A DNA stretch of 64,000 nt from the NCBI GenBank assembly GCA_003542575.1, contig DPKJ01000002.1, forward strand, positions 13,405 through 77,404, given 5' to 3'. This document shows, piece after piece, positions 24,944-34,844 of the stretch. A model generated the notes under the pieces. The model was given only the letters and a program-made list of their open reading frames with translations, searched no databases and was not told the origin of the DNA. Numbering within the stretch: the first letter of the stretch is position 1; each line of letters opens with the position of its first letter. This stretch comes from Rikenellaceae bacterium (GTDB lineage: Bacteria; Bacteroidota; Bacteroidia; Bacteroidales; UBA932). The position numbers were made by a program, and so were the translations under genes.

Positions 24944-26122
24944 ATGAAAAAACTGAAATTAATGCTTAAAATGTTTGCAGTGTCATTTGCACTGCTTGCT
25001 TTTATCCCACAGGGGTGTACAGCAAAAAAAGAGTTGAAGCCTGATCTCAGTAAAAAGGTTTGGGCATGGATGTCGGGCAAAACAACCATGACAGAACAGG
25101 AGTGGGAAAGCATGTTTGGCAAGGCTTCAGAGGCAGGTATTGATGCAATAATTCTGGAGTGTCACGGAGGATATCCTGAAGTTTTGGGAGATTCAACGAG
25201 TTTCAGAGACAGTGCAGCAATTAAAATCATTGAGATAGCTTTGCCTTATGCGCAAAAACACAACATTGAGCTTCACGCCTGGATATGGACGACAAACAGA
25301 ACCGAGAAGAGCCTCAGGAATGCTCATCCGGAATGGTATCAGGTAAATGCTCAGGGAGAGTCTTGCCTTGATATTAAATTATATAACAGGGAGCATTACA
25401 GATGGCTATGCCCTTCCCGCCCCGAAGCTCTGGAATATATGAAGGAGAGGATTGCCGAGCTTGCCTCAATAGAGGGTCTTGCAGGAATTCATCTTGATTT
25501 TATCAGATACCCTGACGCAATTCTCCCATACGGACTCCACGAATCAAGGGGTGTATTACAGGATAAGGTATATCCTTTATGGGATTTTTGCTACTGTGAA
25601 GTATGCAGAAGCAATTTTAAAACCCAGACCGGAATCGATCCTGTGGAACTTGAGGACCCCACATCAAACAATGAATGGATGCAATACCGCTGGGATGTTT
25701 TGTCCTCTTTTGCAAGTGAATTGTGCAAAGAGATTAAGGCTCACGGTAAAGTAGCTACTGCAGCTGTCTTTGCATCACCTGAGGAGTCCAAAAAACTGGT
25801 AAGGCAAGACTGGGCTAATTTCAGGAATATTGATATTCTGTTCCCTATGATTTATCATAAATTCTATAATTGGGAAGACCCAATGGTAGAGACAGCAACA
25901 AGAGAGGGAGTTGAGGCTCTTAAGGCAGCAGGCAATCCGGCAGCTCTCTGTTCGGGGCTCTTTGTGGGTCATGTGCCAAAGGATAGAATACCCGAGTTTT
26001 TTGGATATGCTAAAAACGGAGGATCACAGGGTGTATGTCTCTTCTCGCTTGAGGGGATTAACAGAAACGAAGGTTACTGGGAGGCGCTTGGGAGTGCAAT
26101 AACGGAGTTTAAGAGGCTCTGA
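24944..26122 (+). CDS. Glycosyl-hydrolase-like 10 (GHL10/DUF187-type) lipoprotein
   Basis: 392 residues. A lipoprotein signal (FALLAFIPQGC) leads to a TIM-barrel domain like GHL10 (PF02638): KVWAWMSGKTTMTEQEWESM, GIDAIILECHGGYPEVLGD, IELHAWIWTTNRTEKS and GLAGIHLDFIRYPDAILPYG, then DILFPMIYHKFYNWEDPM. The HLDFIRYPD motif contains the putative catalytic Asp. Family members act on unknown glycans, often near peptidoglycan or polysaccharide genes. Only the fold is secure. Confidence 0.88.
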   Translation: MKKLKLMLKMFAVSFALLAFIPQGCTAKKELKPDLSKKVWAWMSGKTTMTEQEWESMFGKASEAGIDAIILECHGGYPEVLGDSTSFRDSAAIKIIEIALPYAQKHNIELHAWIWTTNRTEKSLRNAHPEWYQVNAQGESCLDIKLYNREHYRWLCPSRPEALEYMKERIAELASIEGLAGIHLDFIRYPDAILPYGLHESRGVLQDKVYPLWDFCYCEVCRSNFKTQTGIDPVELEDPTSNNEWMQYRWDVLSSFASELCKEIKAHGKVATAAVFASPEESKKLVRQDWANFRNIDILFPMIYHKFYNWEDPMVETATREGVEALKAAGNPAALCSGLFVGHVPKDRIPEFFGYAKNGGSQGVCLFSLEGINRNEGYWEALGSAITEFKRL

Positions 26123-26164
26123 TTATTATTGAATCCGGGTAAATCCGGCTCTTCAGACTGTTCG

Positions 26165-26779
26165 CTAAAAGATCCCGTGAAGCTGGGCATCCACTCTGTC
26201 AATTACATGCCTCAGATCTTCGGTACGATCCTCATATTTGATTTCGTCAACATCAATTATGAGTACTTTGCCATCTTTATAATTGCTGATCCATTTTTCA
26301 TATCTCTCGTTTAGCCCGGAGAGATAATCTATTCTTATTCCGCTTTCATATTCGCGGCCTCTTTTGTGAATTTGTGATACAAGGTTTGGAATTGAAGAGC
26401 GCAGATAGATGAGCAGATCGGGTGGTTTTACCAGAGAGAGCATTAAATCAAAAAGAGAGTTATAATTTTCGTAGTCCCTTGTGCTCATGAGTCCCATGCT
26501 GTGCAGGTTCGGGGCAAATATTCTTGCATCCTCATAAATGGTTCTGTCCTGAATTACATCATTTTGATCTCGCTCTATCTCCACAATACCTTTGAAACGC
26601 TCCTGAAGGAAAAAAATCTGAAGATTAAAGGACCATCTCTGCATATCGTTGTAGAAGTCTGCAAGGTAGGGGTTATTGTCAACAGCCTCATATTTAGCGT
26701 CCCAGTTGTAATGTTTTGACAGTAATTTTGTTAGCGTGGTTTTCCCGCTTCCGATGTTTCCGGCTATTGCGATATGCAT
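26165..26779 (-). CDS. Deoxynucleoside kinase
   Basis: 204 residues of the dNK family (PF01712): P-loop HIAIAGNIGSGKTTLTKLLS, WSFNLQIFFLQERFKGI, and the DRTIYEDARIFAPNLHSMG segment with the ERS/DR-type catalytic acid and arginine. Phosphorylates deoxynucleosides (dA, dG or dC kinases in other bacteria) for nucleotide salvage. It is divergent from pcm. Confidence 0.93.
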   Translation of the reverse strand: MHIAIAGNIGSGKTTLTKLLSKHYNWDAKYEAVDNNPYLADFYNDMQRWSFNLQIFFLQERFKGIVEIERDQNDVIQDRTIYEDARIFAPNLHSMGLMSTRDYENYNSLFDLMLSLVKPPDLLIYLRSSIPNLVSQIHKRGREYESGIRIDYLSGLNERYEKWISNYKDGKVLIIDVDEIKYEDRTEDLRHVIDRVDAQLHGIF

Positions 26780-26819
26780 AATAATAAGTTTTTGATATTA
26801 CAGAGGGATCTCTCTACTG

Positions 26820-26849
26820 CAAAATTAAGAAAATCTTTTAGTAATTTTG
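26820..26849. promoter_or_regulatory. Divergent -7 elements between deoxynucleoside kinase and pcm
   Basis: TAATTTTG occurs on the minus strand (26820-26827) and on the plus strand (26842-26849). Both match TAnnTTTG. The plus-strand element ends 4 bp before the pcm ATG (26854), which predicts a nearly leaderless mRNA. No well-placed -33 TTTG was seen for either. Confidence 0.5.
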
Positions 26850-26853
26850 CCCT

Positions 26854-27507
26854 ATGTTTGATACTTTACAACACAAAGGGAGGCGCAAGCAGCTTCTGTC
26901 GCAACTTTTATCAAAATTTGAGTTTGACACCAGGGTAATCGAGGCAATGAACAAGGTCCCCAGACATATGTTTGTTGATCATGGTCTTGATAATCTTGCA
27001 TATCTTGACAAACCTTTACCCATAGGGGCTAAACAAACTATATCACAACCATATACTGTTGCAATGCAGAGCCATCTTCTTGTGCAAAAGGCAGTAAAAT
27101 TTGATAAAGTACTTGAAATTGGTACGGGTTGTGCATATCAGACAGCGGTGCTTGCTGAGATGGGTTACAGGGTTTACAGTATTGAGAGACAGAAGGCGCT
27201 CTATATACTTGCACAGAAAAATCTGGCCCGGCTGGAGTATCATAATCCACTTTTGTGTTTTGGCGATGGATTTGCCGGATTACCAAAATTTGCTCCATTT
27301 AAGGGCATTTTAATAACCTGCGGGGCACCTGAGATCCCAAACGAACTACTCAGGCAGCTTGCAATTGGAGGGAGGATGGTTATTCCCGTTGGAACAGGTA
27401 CACAGAGAATGGTTGTAGTAGACAGGATTTCAGAGGAGGAGTACATAAAAAGTGAACATGGCGACTATAAGTTTGTTCCTATGTTAAGCGGTATTGAAGA
27501 TAAATAA
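26854..27507 (+). CDS. pcm: Protein-L-isoaspartate O-methyltransferase
   Basis: 217 residues. Methylates isoaspartyl residues in aged proteins with S-adenosylmethionine. Motifs: VPRHMFVDHGLDNLAYLDKP, ISQPYTVAMQSHLLVQ (substrate-binding loop), and the SAM-binding VLEIGTGCAYQTAVLAEMG, with GGRMVIPVGTGTQRMVV near the end. The ATG is only a few bases after a -7 element. The MBL-fold hydrolase, transglycosylase and uvrA follow in the same direction with short gaps. Confidence 0.95.
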   Translation: MFDTLQHKGRRKQLLSQLLSKFEFDTRVIEAMNKVPRHMFVDHGLDNLAYLDKPLPIGAKQTISQPYTVAMQSHLLVQKAVKFDKVLEIGTGCAYQTAVLAEMGYRVYSIERQKALYILAQKNLARLEYHNPLLCFGDGFAGLPKFAPFKGILITCGAPEIPNELLRQLAIGGRMVIPVGTGTQRMVVVDRISEEEYIKSEHGDYKFVPMLSGIEDK

Positions 27508-27534
27508 TTATTAAAAATAAATAAGAGACCAAAG

Positions 27535-28176
27535 ATGCAGATCAAGACATTTTATTTTAACGACCTCAGAGAATGTACATATATTCTGTGGGATGATACA
27601 GGTGAGTGTGTAATAGCTGACCCCGGCTGTTACAGCGAAAGCGAAAAGGGCAGACTTGAGAAATTCATATCAGAAAACTCTCTAAAGCCGGTTATGCTGC
27701 TCAATACACATGGACACTTTGACCACATTATGGGTAATGCATTTGTATCGCAAAAATGGAATGTTAAGACATATATTCACTCCGATGATAAGCCTCATCT
27801 CGAGAGAGCCGTTCAGTACAGCAATATGTTCGGGTATAATGTTGAGGCGCCTTCACTGGACACCGTTGATCTTAATGATGGGGACGAACTTAAATTCGGG
27901 AACTCTCTTCTTAAGGTGATGACTACTCCCGGACATACAAGGGGAGGAGTCTCATTTTATAGTGATACCGACAAGTTTGTTCTTACCGGGGATGCTCTCT
28001 TTGCAGGCAGTATCGGCAGAACAGATTTACCCGGAGGTGATTACGATCAACTTATGGAATCTCTCCTCGGGAAAATCATAAAACTTGGCGATGACTACAC
28101 TGTTTATCCCGGACACGGGCCGGCTACTACAATTGCCAACGAGAAAAATTCAAACCCATTCCTTAGATACGAATAG
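27535..28176 (+). CDS. MBL-fold metallo-hydrolase
   Basis: 213 residues. The metal-binding signature THGHFDH (HxHxDH), a later His in TPGHTRGGVSFY, Asp in LTGDALFAGSIGRTD and the final His in YPGHGPATTI are complete. The GDALFAGSIGRTDLPGG block is characteristic of the glyoxalase II / YcbL-like subgroup, which hydrolyses thioesters such as S-lactoylglutathione or related compounds. The true substrate in a bacterium that may lack glutathione is unclear. Confidence 0.92.
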   Translation: MQIKTFYFNDLRECTYILWDDTGECVIADPGCYSESEKGRLEKFISENSLKPVMLLNTHGHFDHIMGNAFVSQKWNVKTYIHSDDKPHLERAVQYSNMFGYNVEAPSLDTVDLNDGDELKFGNSLLKVMTTPGHTRGGVSFYSDTDKFVLTGDALFAGSIGRTDLPGGDYDQLMESLLGKIIKLGDDYTVYPGHGPATTIANEKNSNPFLRYE

Positions 28177-28192
28177 CACAAACTAACCTTAT

Positions 28193-29110
28193 ATGAATAT
28201 AATTAATTTCAGATTTCTTCTGATTCTGGTCCCATTCCTGACATTTTGTACAAACGGAGGTTCTCAGGACAATTCAACCGTTTTTGAAAAATCCGGGGAG
28301 TTTACCCAGGATATCAAGCTACCTCCAATTCCGAGTCAGATATCATTTGCCGGAGAGGAGGTTCCTCTTAAGTACTTTGATGTCAGGGAGTCACTGCAGA
28401 GAGAGGTTACAACACTAAGTTACCTGCACGGAACAATGATCTTTATTTTTCAGCTTGACAACAGATATGGCAAGGTGATAAAGGATATTCTCAGAGAGGA
28501 GGCTATTCCGGAAGATTTCTACTACCTGTGTATTGCAGAGAGCGCTTTGCAACCTTTGGTTTCGCCTGCAGGGGCGGCCGGTTATTGGCAATTTCTTGCA
28601 ACAACCGCAAGGGAGTATGGTCTTGTTGTGGACAACGAAGTTGATGAGAGGTACAACATTGAGAAGTCTACAAGGGCAGCCGCAGCATATTTTAGAAAAG
28701 CATATGCAGAATTCGGGTCATGGGCAATGGCAGCGGCATCTTACAACACAGGGCTGAGTAACGTGAGATACAGAATAGGCATTCAGTCTCAGCAAAACTA
28801 TTTTGAGACACAATTTGTGGAGGAGACCGGCCGGTATGTGTTTCGTGCTTTGGCATTTAAAACCGTCATGGAAAACCCTGACAGATATGGGTTTAACCTA
28901 AAGAAAGAGGATCTTTTCAAATCGCTTGAATATGAAACCGTAAAGGTTACCGGAACCATTGAGAACTGGAGCGACTTTGCAACTACACACGGGACTAATT
29001 TTAAGATGATTAAGATTTATAATCAGTGGATAAGATCAAATAAACTGGAGAATAAACAACGCAGAACCTACACTGTGCAGATCCCTAAAAAGGGCTTCAG
29101 GGAGAATTAA
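28193..29110 (+). CDS. Lytic transglycosylase (MltD/SLT-like)
   Basis: 305 residues, secreted; an N-terminal hydrophobic stretch ends LTFCTNGG, compatible with a lipoprotein. The lysozyme-like SLT domain carries the catalytic Glu in [20 protein letters not shown] with [14 protein letters not shown], then [20 protein letters not shown] and [14 protein letters not shown]. It cleaves peptidoglycan with formation of anhydromuramic ends. LysM repeats, usual in MltD, are absent. It ends 2 bp before uvrA. Confidence 0.92.
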   Translation: MNIINFRFLLILVPFLTFCTNGGSQDNSTVFEKSGEFTQDIKLPPIPSQISFAGEEVPLKYFDVRESLQREVTTLSYLHGTMIFIFQLDNRYGKVIKDILREEAIPEDFYYLCIAESALQPLVSPAGAAGYWQFLATTAREYGLVVDNEVDERYNIEKSTRAAAAYFRKAYAEFGSWAMAAASYNTGLSNVRYRIGIQSQQNYFETQFVEETGRYVFRALAFKTVMENPDRYGFNLKKEDLFKSLEYETVKVTGTIENWSDFATTHGTNFKMIKIYNQWIRSNKLENKQRRTYTVQIPKKGFREN

Positions 29111-29112
29111 AA

Positions 29113-31914
29113 ATGGCAATTGAGGTAATAGGAGCAAGGGTTAACAATCTTAAAAATGCAGATGTAACGATTCCTTCTGAAAAGCTTGTTGTTGTAACGG
29201 GTTTGAGCGGAAGCGGAAAATCGTCTCTTGCTTTTGATACCATCTTTGCCGAGGGTCAGAGGAGATATATGGATACTCTGTCTGCCTACGCAAGGCAGTT
29301 TATGGGTGTTCTGGAGAGACCCGATGTTGATTCAATAACAGGGTTAAGCCCTATTATTGCCATTGAGCAGAAAACTACCGGCAAAAATCCACGCTCGACA
29401 GTCGGGACAATTACAGAAATTTACGACTTTTTAAGGCTTCTCTATGCCAGGGCATCAAAGGCATACTCCCCGGCAACAGGGCTGGAGATGATTAAATATA
29501 CCGATGAACAAATCGTATCATTGATTATAAGCGAATTTGAGGGGAGGCGTTCTCTTTTGCTTGCACCACTTGTCAAGGGCAGAAAGGGTCACTACAGAGA
29601 TATGTTTGAAGGGCTTGTAAGAAAAGGCTATCAACAAGTTAGGGTTGACGGAGAAATTTTTGATCTTGCAACCATAAAGCCTCTGGACAGATACAAATCA
29701 CACTTTATTGAACTTGTTGTTGACAAACTGATGCCAAATGCTACAGGTGAAAAAAGAATAAGAGAATCGGTTATTACGGCTCTGTATCAGGGCAAGGGAA
29801 CGATTGCAATTCTTGACACCGGAAATGACGATTTAAGGTATTTCAGCAAACACCTGATGTGTCCTGTAAGTGGCATCTCATATCCGGAACCTGCTCCCCA
29901 CACCTTCTCGTTTAACTCTCCACAAGGCGCTTGCCCTCACTGCAAAGGTCTTGGAATGATAACCAAAGCCGATTTGTCAAAAATTATTCCAAACAAATCA
30001 AAATCGATTGCCCTGGGTGGCATAACCCCAATTGGAGTTAAAAGAGAGACTCTGCTTTTCAGTCAGCTGGAGGGTATTGCCAAAAAATATGAGTTTTCTT
30101 TAAATGACCCCATCAAAGATATTCCCGAAGATGCCATTAACCTTATTATATACGGCTCTGATGAGCTCATAAGGGTTACACGCGGAGGATCTTCCCATAT
30201 GCTCAGCTTTTCGGGTGTAATAGCAATGATTGAACAGAGTGATAAGGATAGCGATGATCTTATTCAGAAAAAAGAGCGTTTCACCGAAGAGATTCTCTGC
30301 CCGCTATGTAAAGGAACACGCCTTAAGGAGGAGTCTCTGAATTTTAAAATTGACTCAAAAAATATTGCTGAGATTTCGGCACTTGATATCGATCATCTGG
30401 CAGACTGGACAGATAAGTTGCCTGACAAACTCGCTCAGAGAGAACGAACCATTGCCAGGGATATAATAAAGGAGCTTAAAGACAGAATTGGATTCCTTAA
30501 GGATGTTGGTCTGAATTACCTCTCTCTTGACAGAAGCACAAGAAGTCTGAGCGGAGGAGAAAGTCAGAGAATACGGCTTGCTACCCAGATAGGGTCAAAA
30601 CTTGTTAATGTGCTCTACATACTTGATGAGCCAAGTATAGGCCTTCATCAGAGGGATAATATAAAGCTCATAGAGTCACTCAAAAAACTGAGAGATGAGG
30701 GCAATTCAGTAATGGTTGTGGAGCATGACCAGGAGATGATGACAGCAGCAGACTGGCTTATCGATTTGGGCCCCGGAGCGGGAGATAAGGGGGGAAAGCT
30801 TCTCTTTTCAGGTGAGCCCGGCACAATTAAAAACATGTCTCCGGCAGAGATTAAAGGGTATAACTCACTAACTCTTGATTATTTAACAGGGGTAAAAAAG
30901 TTTGAGATTCCCGAAAAGAGGAGAACAGGCAACGGGAAGTATCTTGAACTGACCGGTGCTGCCGGAAATAATCTTAAACAGGTAAATTTAAAGATACCAT
31001 TAGGGCTGTTCATCGGGGTGAGTGGGGTGAGCGGAAGCGGGAAGTCATCTCTGATAACGGAGACTCTGATGCCGATTTTAAGCAGACACTTTTACCACTC
31101 TCTGTACAAACCTCTTCCCTACAAAGCGATTACGGGCATTGAGAATGTCGACAAACTTATTGAGATTGACCAGTCACCTATTGGTCGTACACCAAGGAGT
31201 AATCCTGCAACATATACAAATGTATTTGCTGATATAAGAAAGCTCTTTACCGAGACCAATGATGCCAAAATCAGAGGTTTTAAATCGGGGAGATTTTCGT
31301 TTAATGTAAAGGGTGGCAGGTGTGAAGAGTGCCGTGGTGCGGGGCTGCAGATGATTGAGATGAACTTTTTGCCGGCAGTCCATGTGCACTGCAGGGAGTG
31401 TAACGGAAAGAGATATCTCGCTGACACACTTGCTGTCAAATACAGAGGTAAAAACATTTACGATGTACTTGAAATGACAATTACTCAGGCACTTCGATTT
31501 TTCGAGCACATTCCATCTATTGTGCATAAAATAAGGGCTTTGGAAGAGGTGGGACTTGGCTATGTTAAGCTGGGACAGCCATCCACAACCCTTAGCGGAG
31601 GTGAAAGTCAGCGCGTAAAGCTGGCCACAGAGCTTTCCAAAAGAGGAACGGGAAACTCTTTATATATACTTGACGAACCTACAACCGGTCTGCATTTTGA
31701 AGATGTTCGTGTTTTGCTTGAGGTTCTGCAGAAGATAACAGACCAGGGAAATACCGTTATGATTATTGAGCACAATCTAGACGTGCTCCGCTCTGTGGAT
31801 TATATTTTTGACCTTGGACCCGAGGGAGGAGAGAAGGGAGGCAGAATTGTAGCACAGGGCACACCTGAACAGATAAAAGCGAATTCTGAATCTGTTACAG
31901 GATGTTATCTTTAA
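29113..31914 (+). CDS. uvrA: Excinuclease ABC subunit A
   Basis: 933 residues, normal UvrA length. Damage-recognition ATPase of nucleotide excision repair. Two Walker A motifs ([36 protein letters not shown]), two ABC signatures ([34 protein letters not shown]) and the C-terminal zinc module ([14 protein letters not shown] with [10 protein letters not shown]) are intact. In the first zinc module the second ligand is not Cys: C250-P-V-S253 pairs with C274-x2-C277, whereas four Cys are usual. That may be a lineage trait. uvrB is not in the window. Confidence 0.96.
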   Translation: MAIEVIGARVNNLKNADVTIPSEKLVVVTGLSGSGKSSLAFDTIFAEGQRRYMDTLSAYARQFMGVLERPDVDSITGLSPIIAIEQKTTGKNPRSTVGTITEIYDFLRLLYARASKAYSPATGLEMIKYTDEQIVSLIISEFEGRRSLLLAPLVKGRKGHYRDMFEGLVRKGYQQVRVDGEIFDLATIKPLDRYKSHFIELVVDKLMPNATGEKRIRESVITALYQGKGTIAILDTGNDDLRYFSKHLMCPVSGISYPEPAPHTFSFNSPQGACPHCKGLGMITKADLSKIIPNKSKSIALGGITPIGVKRETLLFSQLEGIAKKYEFSLNDPIKDIPEDAINLIIYGSDELIRVTRGGSSHMLSFSGVIAMIEQSDKDSDDLIQKKERFTEEILCPLCKGTRLKEESLNFKIDSKNIAEISALDIDHLADWTDKLPDKLAQRERTIARDIIKELKDRIGFLKDVGLNYLSLDRSTRSLSGGESQRIRLATQIGSKLVNVLYILDEPSIGLHQRDNIKLIESLKKLRDEGNSVMVVEHDQEMMTAADWLIDLGPGAGDKGGKLLFSGEPGTIKNMSPAEIKGYNSLTLDYLTGVKKFEIPEKRRTGNGKYLELTGAAGNNLKQVNLKIPLGLFIGVSGVSGSGKSSLITETLMPILSRHFYHSLYKPLPYKAITGIENVDKLIEIDQSPIGRTPRSNPATYTNVFADIRKLFTETNDAKIRGFKSGRFSFNVKGGRCEECRGAGLQMIEMNFLPAVHVHCRECNGKRYLADTLAVKYRGKNIYDVLEMTITQALRFFEHIPSIVHKIRALEEVGLGYVKLGQPSTTLSGGESQRVKLATELSKRGTGNSLYILDEPTTGLHFEDVRVLLEVLQKITDQGNTVMIIEHNLDVLRSVDYIFDLGPEGGEKGGRIVAQGTPEQIKANSESVTGCYL

Positions 31915-31943
31915 ATTTTGTATATTGAAAAAAACTGCAAATT

Positions 31944-33638
31944 ATGATTAAGGTATATTGTGAAAATCTGAAAAAAACATTTAAATGTGAGCCGGGAACA
32001 ACACTAAAACAATTTGCTAAGCAGTGCGGTGTAAATCTGCGCTGGCCTGTAATTGCTGCTGTTGTTGATAATCAGCTTAAGGAGCTCTCTTTTCAGATTT
32101 ACATCTCACACACTATACAATTCATTGACTTCAGCCATCCTGACGGGTCAAGAACCTATATCAGGTCTTTGAATTTTGTTCTTCAGAAAGCTGTTTATGA
32201 GCTCTATCCGGAATATTCTCTGATAATTGACTATAACCTTCAGAATGGCATGTATGCCGAAATAAGAGAGTTTGAGCCGGATGATGATGGAACGCCAAAG
32301 GCTGTTGTTATGAGTGAAGATGAAGTTGCCTTGGTTAAGAATCGTATGATGGAGCTTGTGGCTGCAGACCTTCCTTTCACAAGACAAAAAATAAGAACGG
32401 AGGAGGCTGTTAAAATGTTCAGAGCCAATAACAGACACGAAAAGGCTCTTCTACACGAACTTAGGGGGAAATTCTTTACTACTGTCTATTTTCTTGACGG
32501 GTATCCTGACCATTACTATGGACCACTGGTGGACTCAACCGGTGCTTTGTCGGCCTGGGATCTTGAATCCTTCGGAAGAGGATTGCTTGTGAGGTCACCA
32601 TCTATTAACTCTCCTTATGAAATAATTCACACTCCTTATCAGTACAAGCTGTTTGATGTTTTTAAAGAGTATTCGGACTGGTGCAGTATTATGGGTGTAA
32701 GGGGAGTAGGAGCTCTTAATCACGCAATTATTGACGGGAAGGCAAGAGATTTGATTCATATTTCAGAGGCTCTTCACGAAAGGAAGTATGCAGCAATTGC
32801 AGATGAAATATTTAAAAGACGGGATAAGGTTAAACTCGTGTTGATTGCCGGTCCGTCAAGCAGTGGCAAAACCTCTACATCCAAAAGGGTTGCTTTGCAG
32901 GCTAAGGTTTTGGGACTCAATCCTGTAATTATTGAAATGGATAACTATTTTGTGGATCGTGACAAAACTCCGATTGACAAAGATGGAAATTTTGATTTTG
33001 AGGTTCTTGAGGCTATGGATGTTGATTTTCTTAATGATCAGCTTAATGACCTCTTTGCCGGAAAAACAGTAGAGCTTCCGAAATTTGACTTTACACAGGG
33101 TAAAAGGGTTTTCAAGGGTGATATGCTTTCACTTGGGGAGAAAGATCTTCTTATTATGGAGGGAATTCACGGGTTAAATCCTCGACTTACCTCTCATATT
33201 GAGCCGGACAGAATTTTTAAGATTTATGCATCTGCACTTACTTCACAATCTCTTGATGAAAACAATAATATTTCAACATCGGATTGTCGTTTGATAAGGA
33301 GAATAGTCAGGGACGGAAGCTTCAGAGGAATGTCACCCGAGGCAACAATTCTTCGTTGGGCAAGTGTGAGGAGGGGAGAGCTTAATAATATCTTTCCTTT
33401 TCAGGAGAATGCCGATATTATGTTTAACTCGGCCCTTATTTATGAACTTCCTTTGCTTAAATATTATGCCGAACCTTTATTGAGAAGGATTCCTTCAAAT
33501 TCTCCTGCCTCTACCGAAAGCATAAGACTTTTAAAATTTCTCTCCTACATTCAGGAGCTTCAACCTTGGGAAATTGCACTTATTCCTCCTACTTCGGTCA
33601 TGCGGGAATTTATCGGAGGCAGTAGCTTTATTTATTAA
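31944..33638 (+). CDS. Nucleoside kinase with N-terminal TGS domain (uridine kinase-like)
   Basis: 564 residues combining a TGS domain (residues ~1-60), a threonyl-tRNA-synthetase second-additional-domain-like region (~65-260) and a C-terminal uridine kinase/phosphoribulokinase domain: P-loop LIAGPSSSGKTSTSKRVALQ and DNYFVDRDKTPIDKDG. This architecture is a recognised Bacteroidota nucleoside kinase. The tRNA-synthetase-like part is thought to have a regulatory or binding role. Substrate probably uridine or cytidine. Confidence 0.92.
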   Translation: MIKVYCENLKKTFKCEPGTTLKQFAKQCGVNLRWPVIAAVVDNQLKELSFQIYISHTIQFIDFSHPDGSRTYIRSLNFVLQKAVYELYPEYSLIIDYNLQNGMYAEIREFEPDDDGTPKAVVMSEDEVALVKNRMMELVAADLPFTRQKIRTEEAVKMFRANNRHEKALLHELRGKFFTTVYFLDGYPDHYYGPLVDSTGALSAWDLESFGRGLLVRSPSINSPYEIIHTPYQYKLFDVFKEYSDWCSIMGVRGVGALNHAIIDGKARDLIHISEALHERKYAAIADEIFKRRDKVKLVLIAGPSSSGKTSTSKRVALQAKVLGLNPVIIEMDNYFVDRDKTPIDKDGNFDFEVLEAMDVDFLNDQLNDLFAGKTVELPKFDFTQGKRVFKGDMLSLGEKDLLIMEGIHGLNPRLTSHIEPDRIFKIYASALTSQSLDENNNISTSDCRLIRRIVRDGSFRGMSPEATILRWASVRRGELNNIFPFQENADIMFNSALIYELPLLKYYAEPLLRRIPSNSPASTESIRLLKFLSYIQELQPWEIALIPPTSVMREFIGGSSFIY

Positions 33639-33652
33639 CAGATTATCAGAAT

Positions 33653-33690
33653 CCTGAGCGAGTTACTTTTGTAACCAGTGCTCAGGGTTT
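33653..33690 (+). terminator. Terminator shared with the 3' end of the EnvC-like gene
   Basis: CCTGAGC (33653-33659) pairs with GCTCAGG (33680-33686); inside, GTTAC and GTAAC form a second stem. GTTTT follows on the plus strand. The hairpin terminates the nucleoside kinase transcript, and its right half is made of the final codons (PEHWLQK and stop) of the convergent gene at 33663-34841. Confidence 0.65.
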
Positions 33691-34841
33691 TGCTTAATTG
33701 TTCCGCTCCATAGCTGGAAGTGGATGGCCGAGTTGCCCTCTGCCTCAGCCAGGGTTCCAAGAATTTGTCCGGTCTTAACAGAATCTCCGCTTTTAACACT
33801 TACCCTGTCAAGTTTTGTATAAAAAGTGTAAAAGTTACCGTGCTGGATAAGAACACACTGGTTGTATCCGGGCATAACAAGTATCTGTTTTACAATTCCG
33901 TCAAAAACAGCAAGAGCCTGGGCGTTCAGATTGGTTGATATGGTAATTCCATTATTAAATGGAAGTTTAATATTTTTGAAAACAGGATGGTTGTGCTGAC
34001 CAAAGTGATCAATTATTACACCCTCTTTAACCGGCCACGGAAGACGGCCTTTGTTGTTTTCAAATTTATCTGAAAGCACCCTGTCAGCCTCGGTATTTTT
34101 GTAATCAGAGCTCTTTTTTGCCTTTGCTGCCTCTGCAAGAATCCTCTCAATTTCACGGTTAAGGCGTTCAATCTCTTTTCTCTTTGCTGTCAGCTGCTGT
34201 CTGAATTCTCTCTCTCTTCTTGACAGTTGAGTTATAATATCTTTTGCTCTCTTCTCTTCCTGTTGAAGAGACCTGTTCTCCTGCTCTCTCTGGTTCCTCA
34301 TCTTCAGAGATTCCTCTCGGGTTTTGGCCAGTACCCCTATCTCTTCTTCGAGCTTTTGATTTTTTTCTTTTATGGATTGTGCGTTTTGACGTATTGCTCC
34401 TGAGTAGTTTTTCAGATAGCTCCATCTCCTGTACCCTTGTTCAATGTTATTGCTTGCAAGCACATACAGTATCCAGATAGTGCGGTCTCTGTATTTATAG
34501 GCGTTGTAAACCAGATGTGAATAGTTCTTTTTTAACGACTCCAGCTCTTTTGAAAGACGTGCCACTTGTATCTCTCGTTCTCCTGTCCGTGCTTCAATTA
34601 CCTTTATCTCCTGCTCTATCTGCTGTAGGAGTTTTTTTCTGTTTGAAATCTTTCTCTGGATAAAATTGAGCTCCTTCGTGCTCGAGAGCTGTTTGCTTTT
34701 GTTGGCAGCAAGTTGTTTGTCCAGAAATGCAATCTCCTTCTCAATCTCCTCTCTTTTTTTTGTCTGCTCCGAAACATTTTGGGCAGAGAGAGAGGGGCTA
34801 AGAAAAATTAGAAAAAAGAGTATTGCAATAAGGCTCCTCAT
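33663..34841 (-). CDS. EnvC-like murein hydrolase activator (coiled coil plus degenerate M23 domain)
   Basis: 392 residues. A signal peptide (LIAILFFLIFLSPSLSAQ) precedes a long coiled coil (~20-250). The C-terminal LytM/M23 domain (IDHFGQHNHPVFKN, NNGITISTNLNAQALAVFDG, IHFQLWSGTIKQNPEHWL) lacks the first zinc-binding His and the Asp of HxGxD (here NNGIT), although the last His is present. Such degenerate LytM proteins are activators of amidases rather than enzymes (EnvC model). It follows the TPR gene by 3 bp, indicating an operon. Confidence 0.9.
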   Translation of the reverse strand: MRSLIAILFFLIFLSPSLSAQNVSEQTKKREEIEKEIAFLDKQLAANKSKQLSSTKELNFIQRKISNRKKLLQQIEQEIKVIEARTGEREIQVARLSKELESLKKNYSHLVYNAYKYRDRTIWILYVLASNNIEQGYRRWSYLKNYSGAIRQNAQSIKEKNQKLEEEIGVLAKTREESLKMRNQREQENRSLQQEEKRAKDIITQLSRREREFRQQLTAKRKEIERLNREIERILAEAAKAKKSSDYKNTEADRVLSDKFENNKGRLPWPVKEGVIIDHFGQHNHPVFKNIKLPFNNGITISTNLNAQALAVFDGIVKQILVMPGYNQCVLIQHGNFYTFYTKLDRVSVKSGDSVKTGQILGTLAEAEGNSAIHFQLWSGTIKQNPEHWLQK

Positions 34842-34844
34842 CTG

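Noticed and set aside
26123..26164. Terminator between GHL10 and deoxynucleoside kinase genes
   Set aside because: Only a 4-bp CCGG/CCGG pairing without a T run is present.
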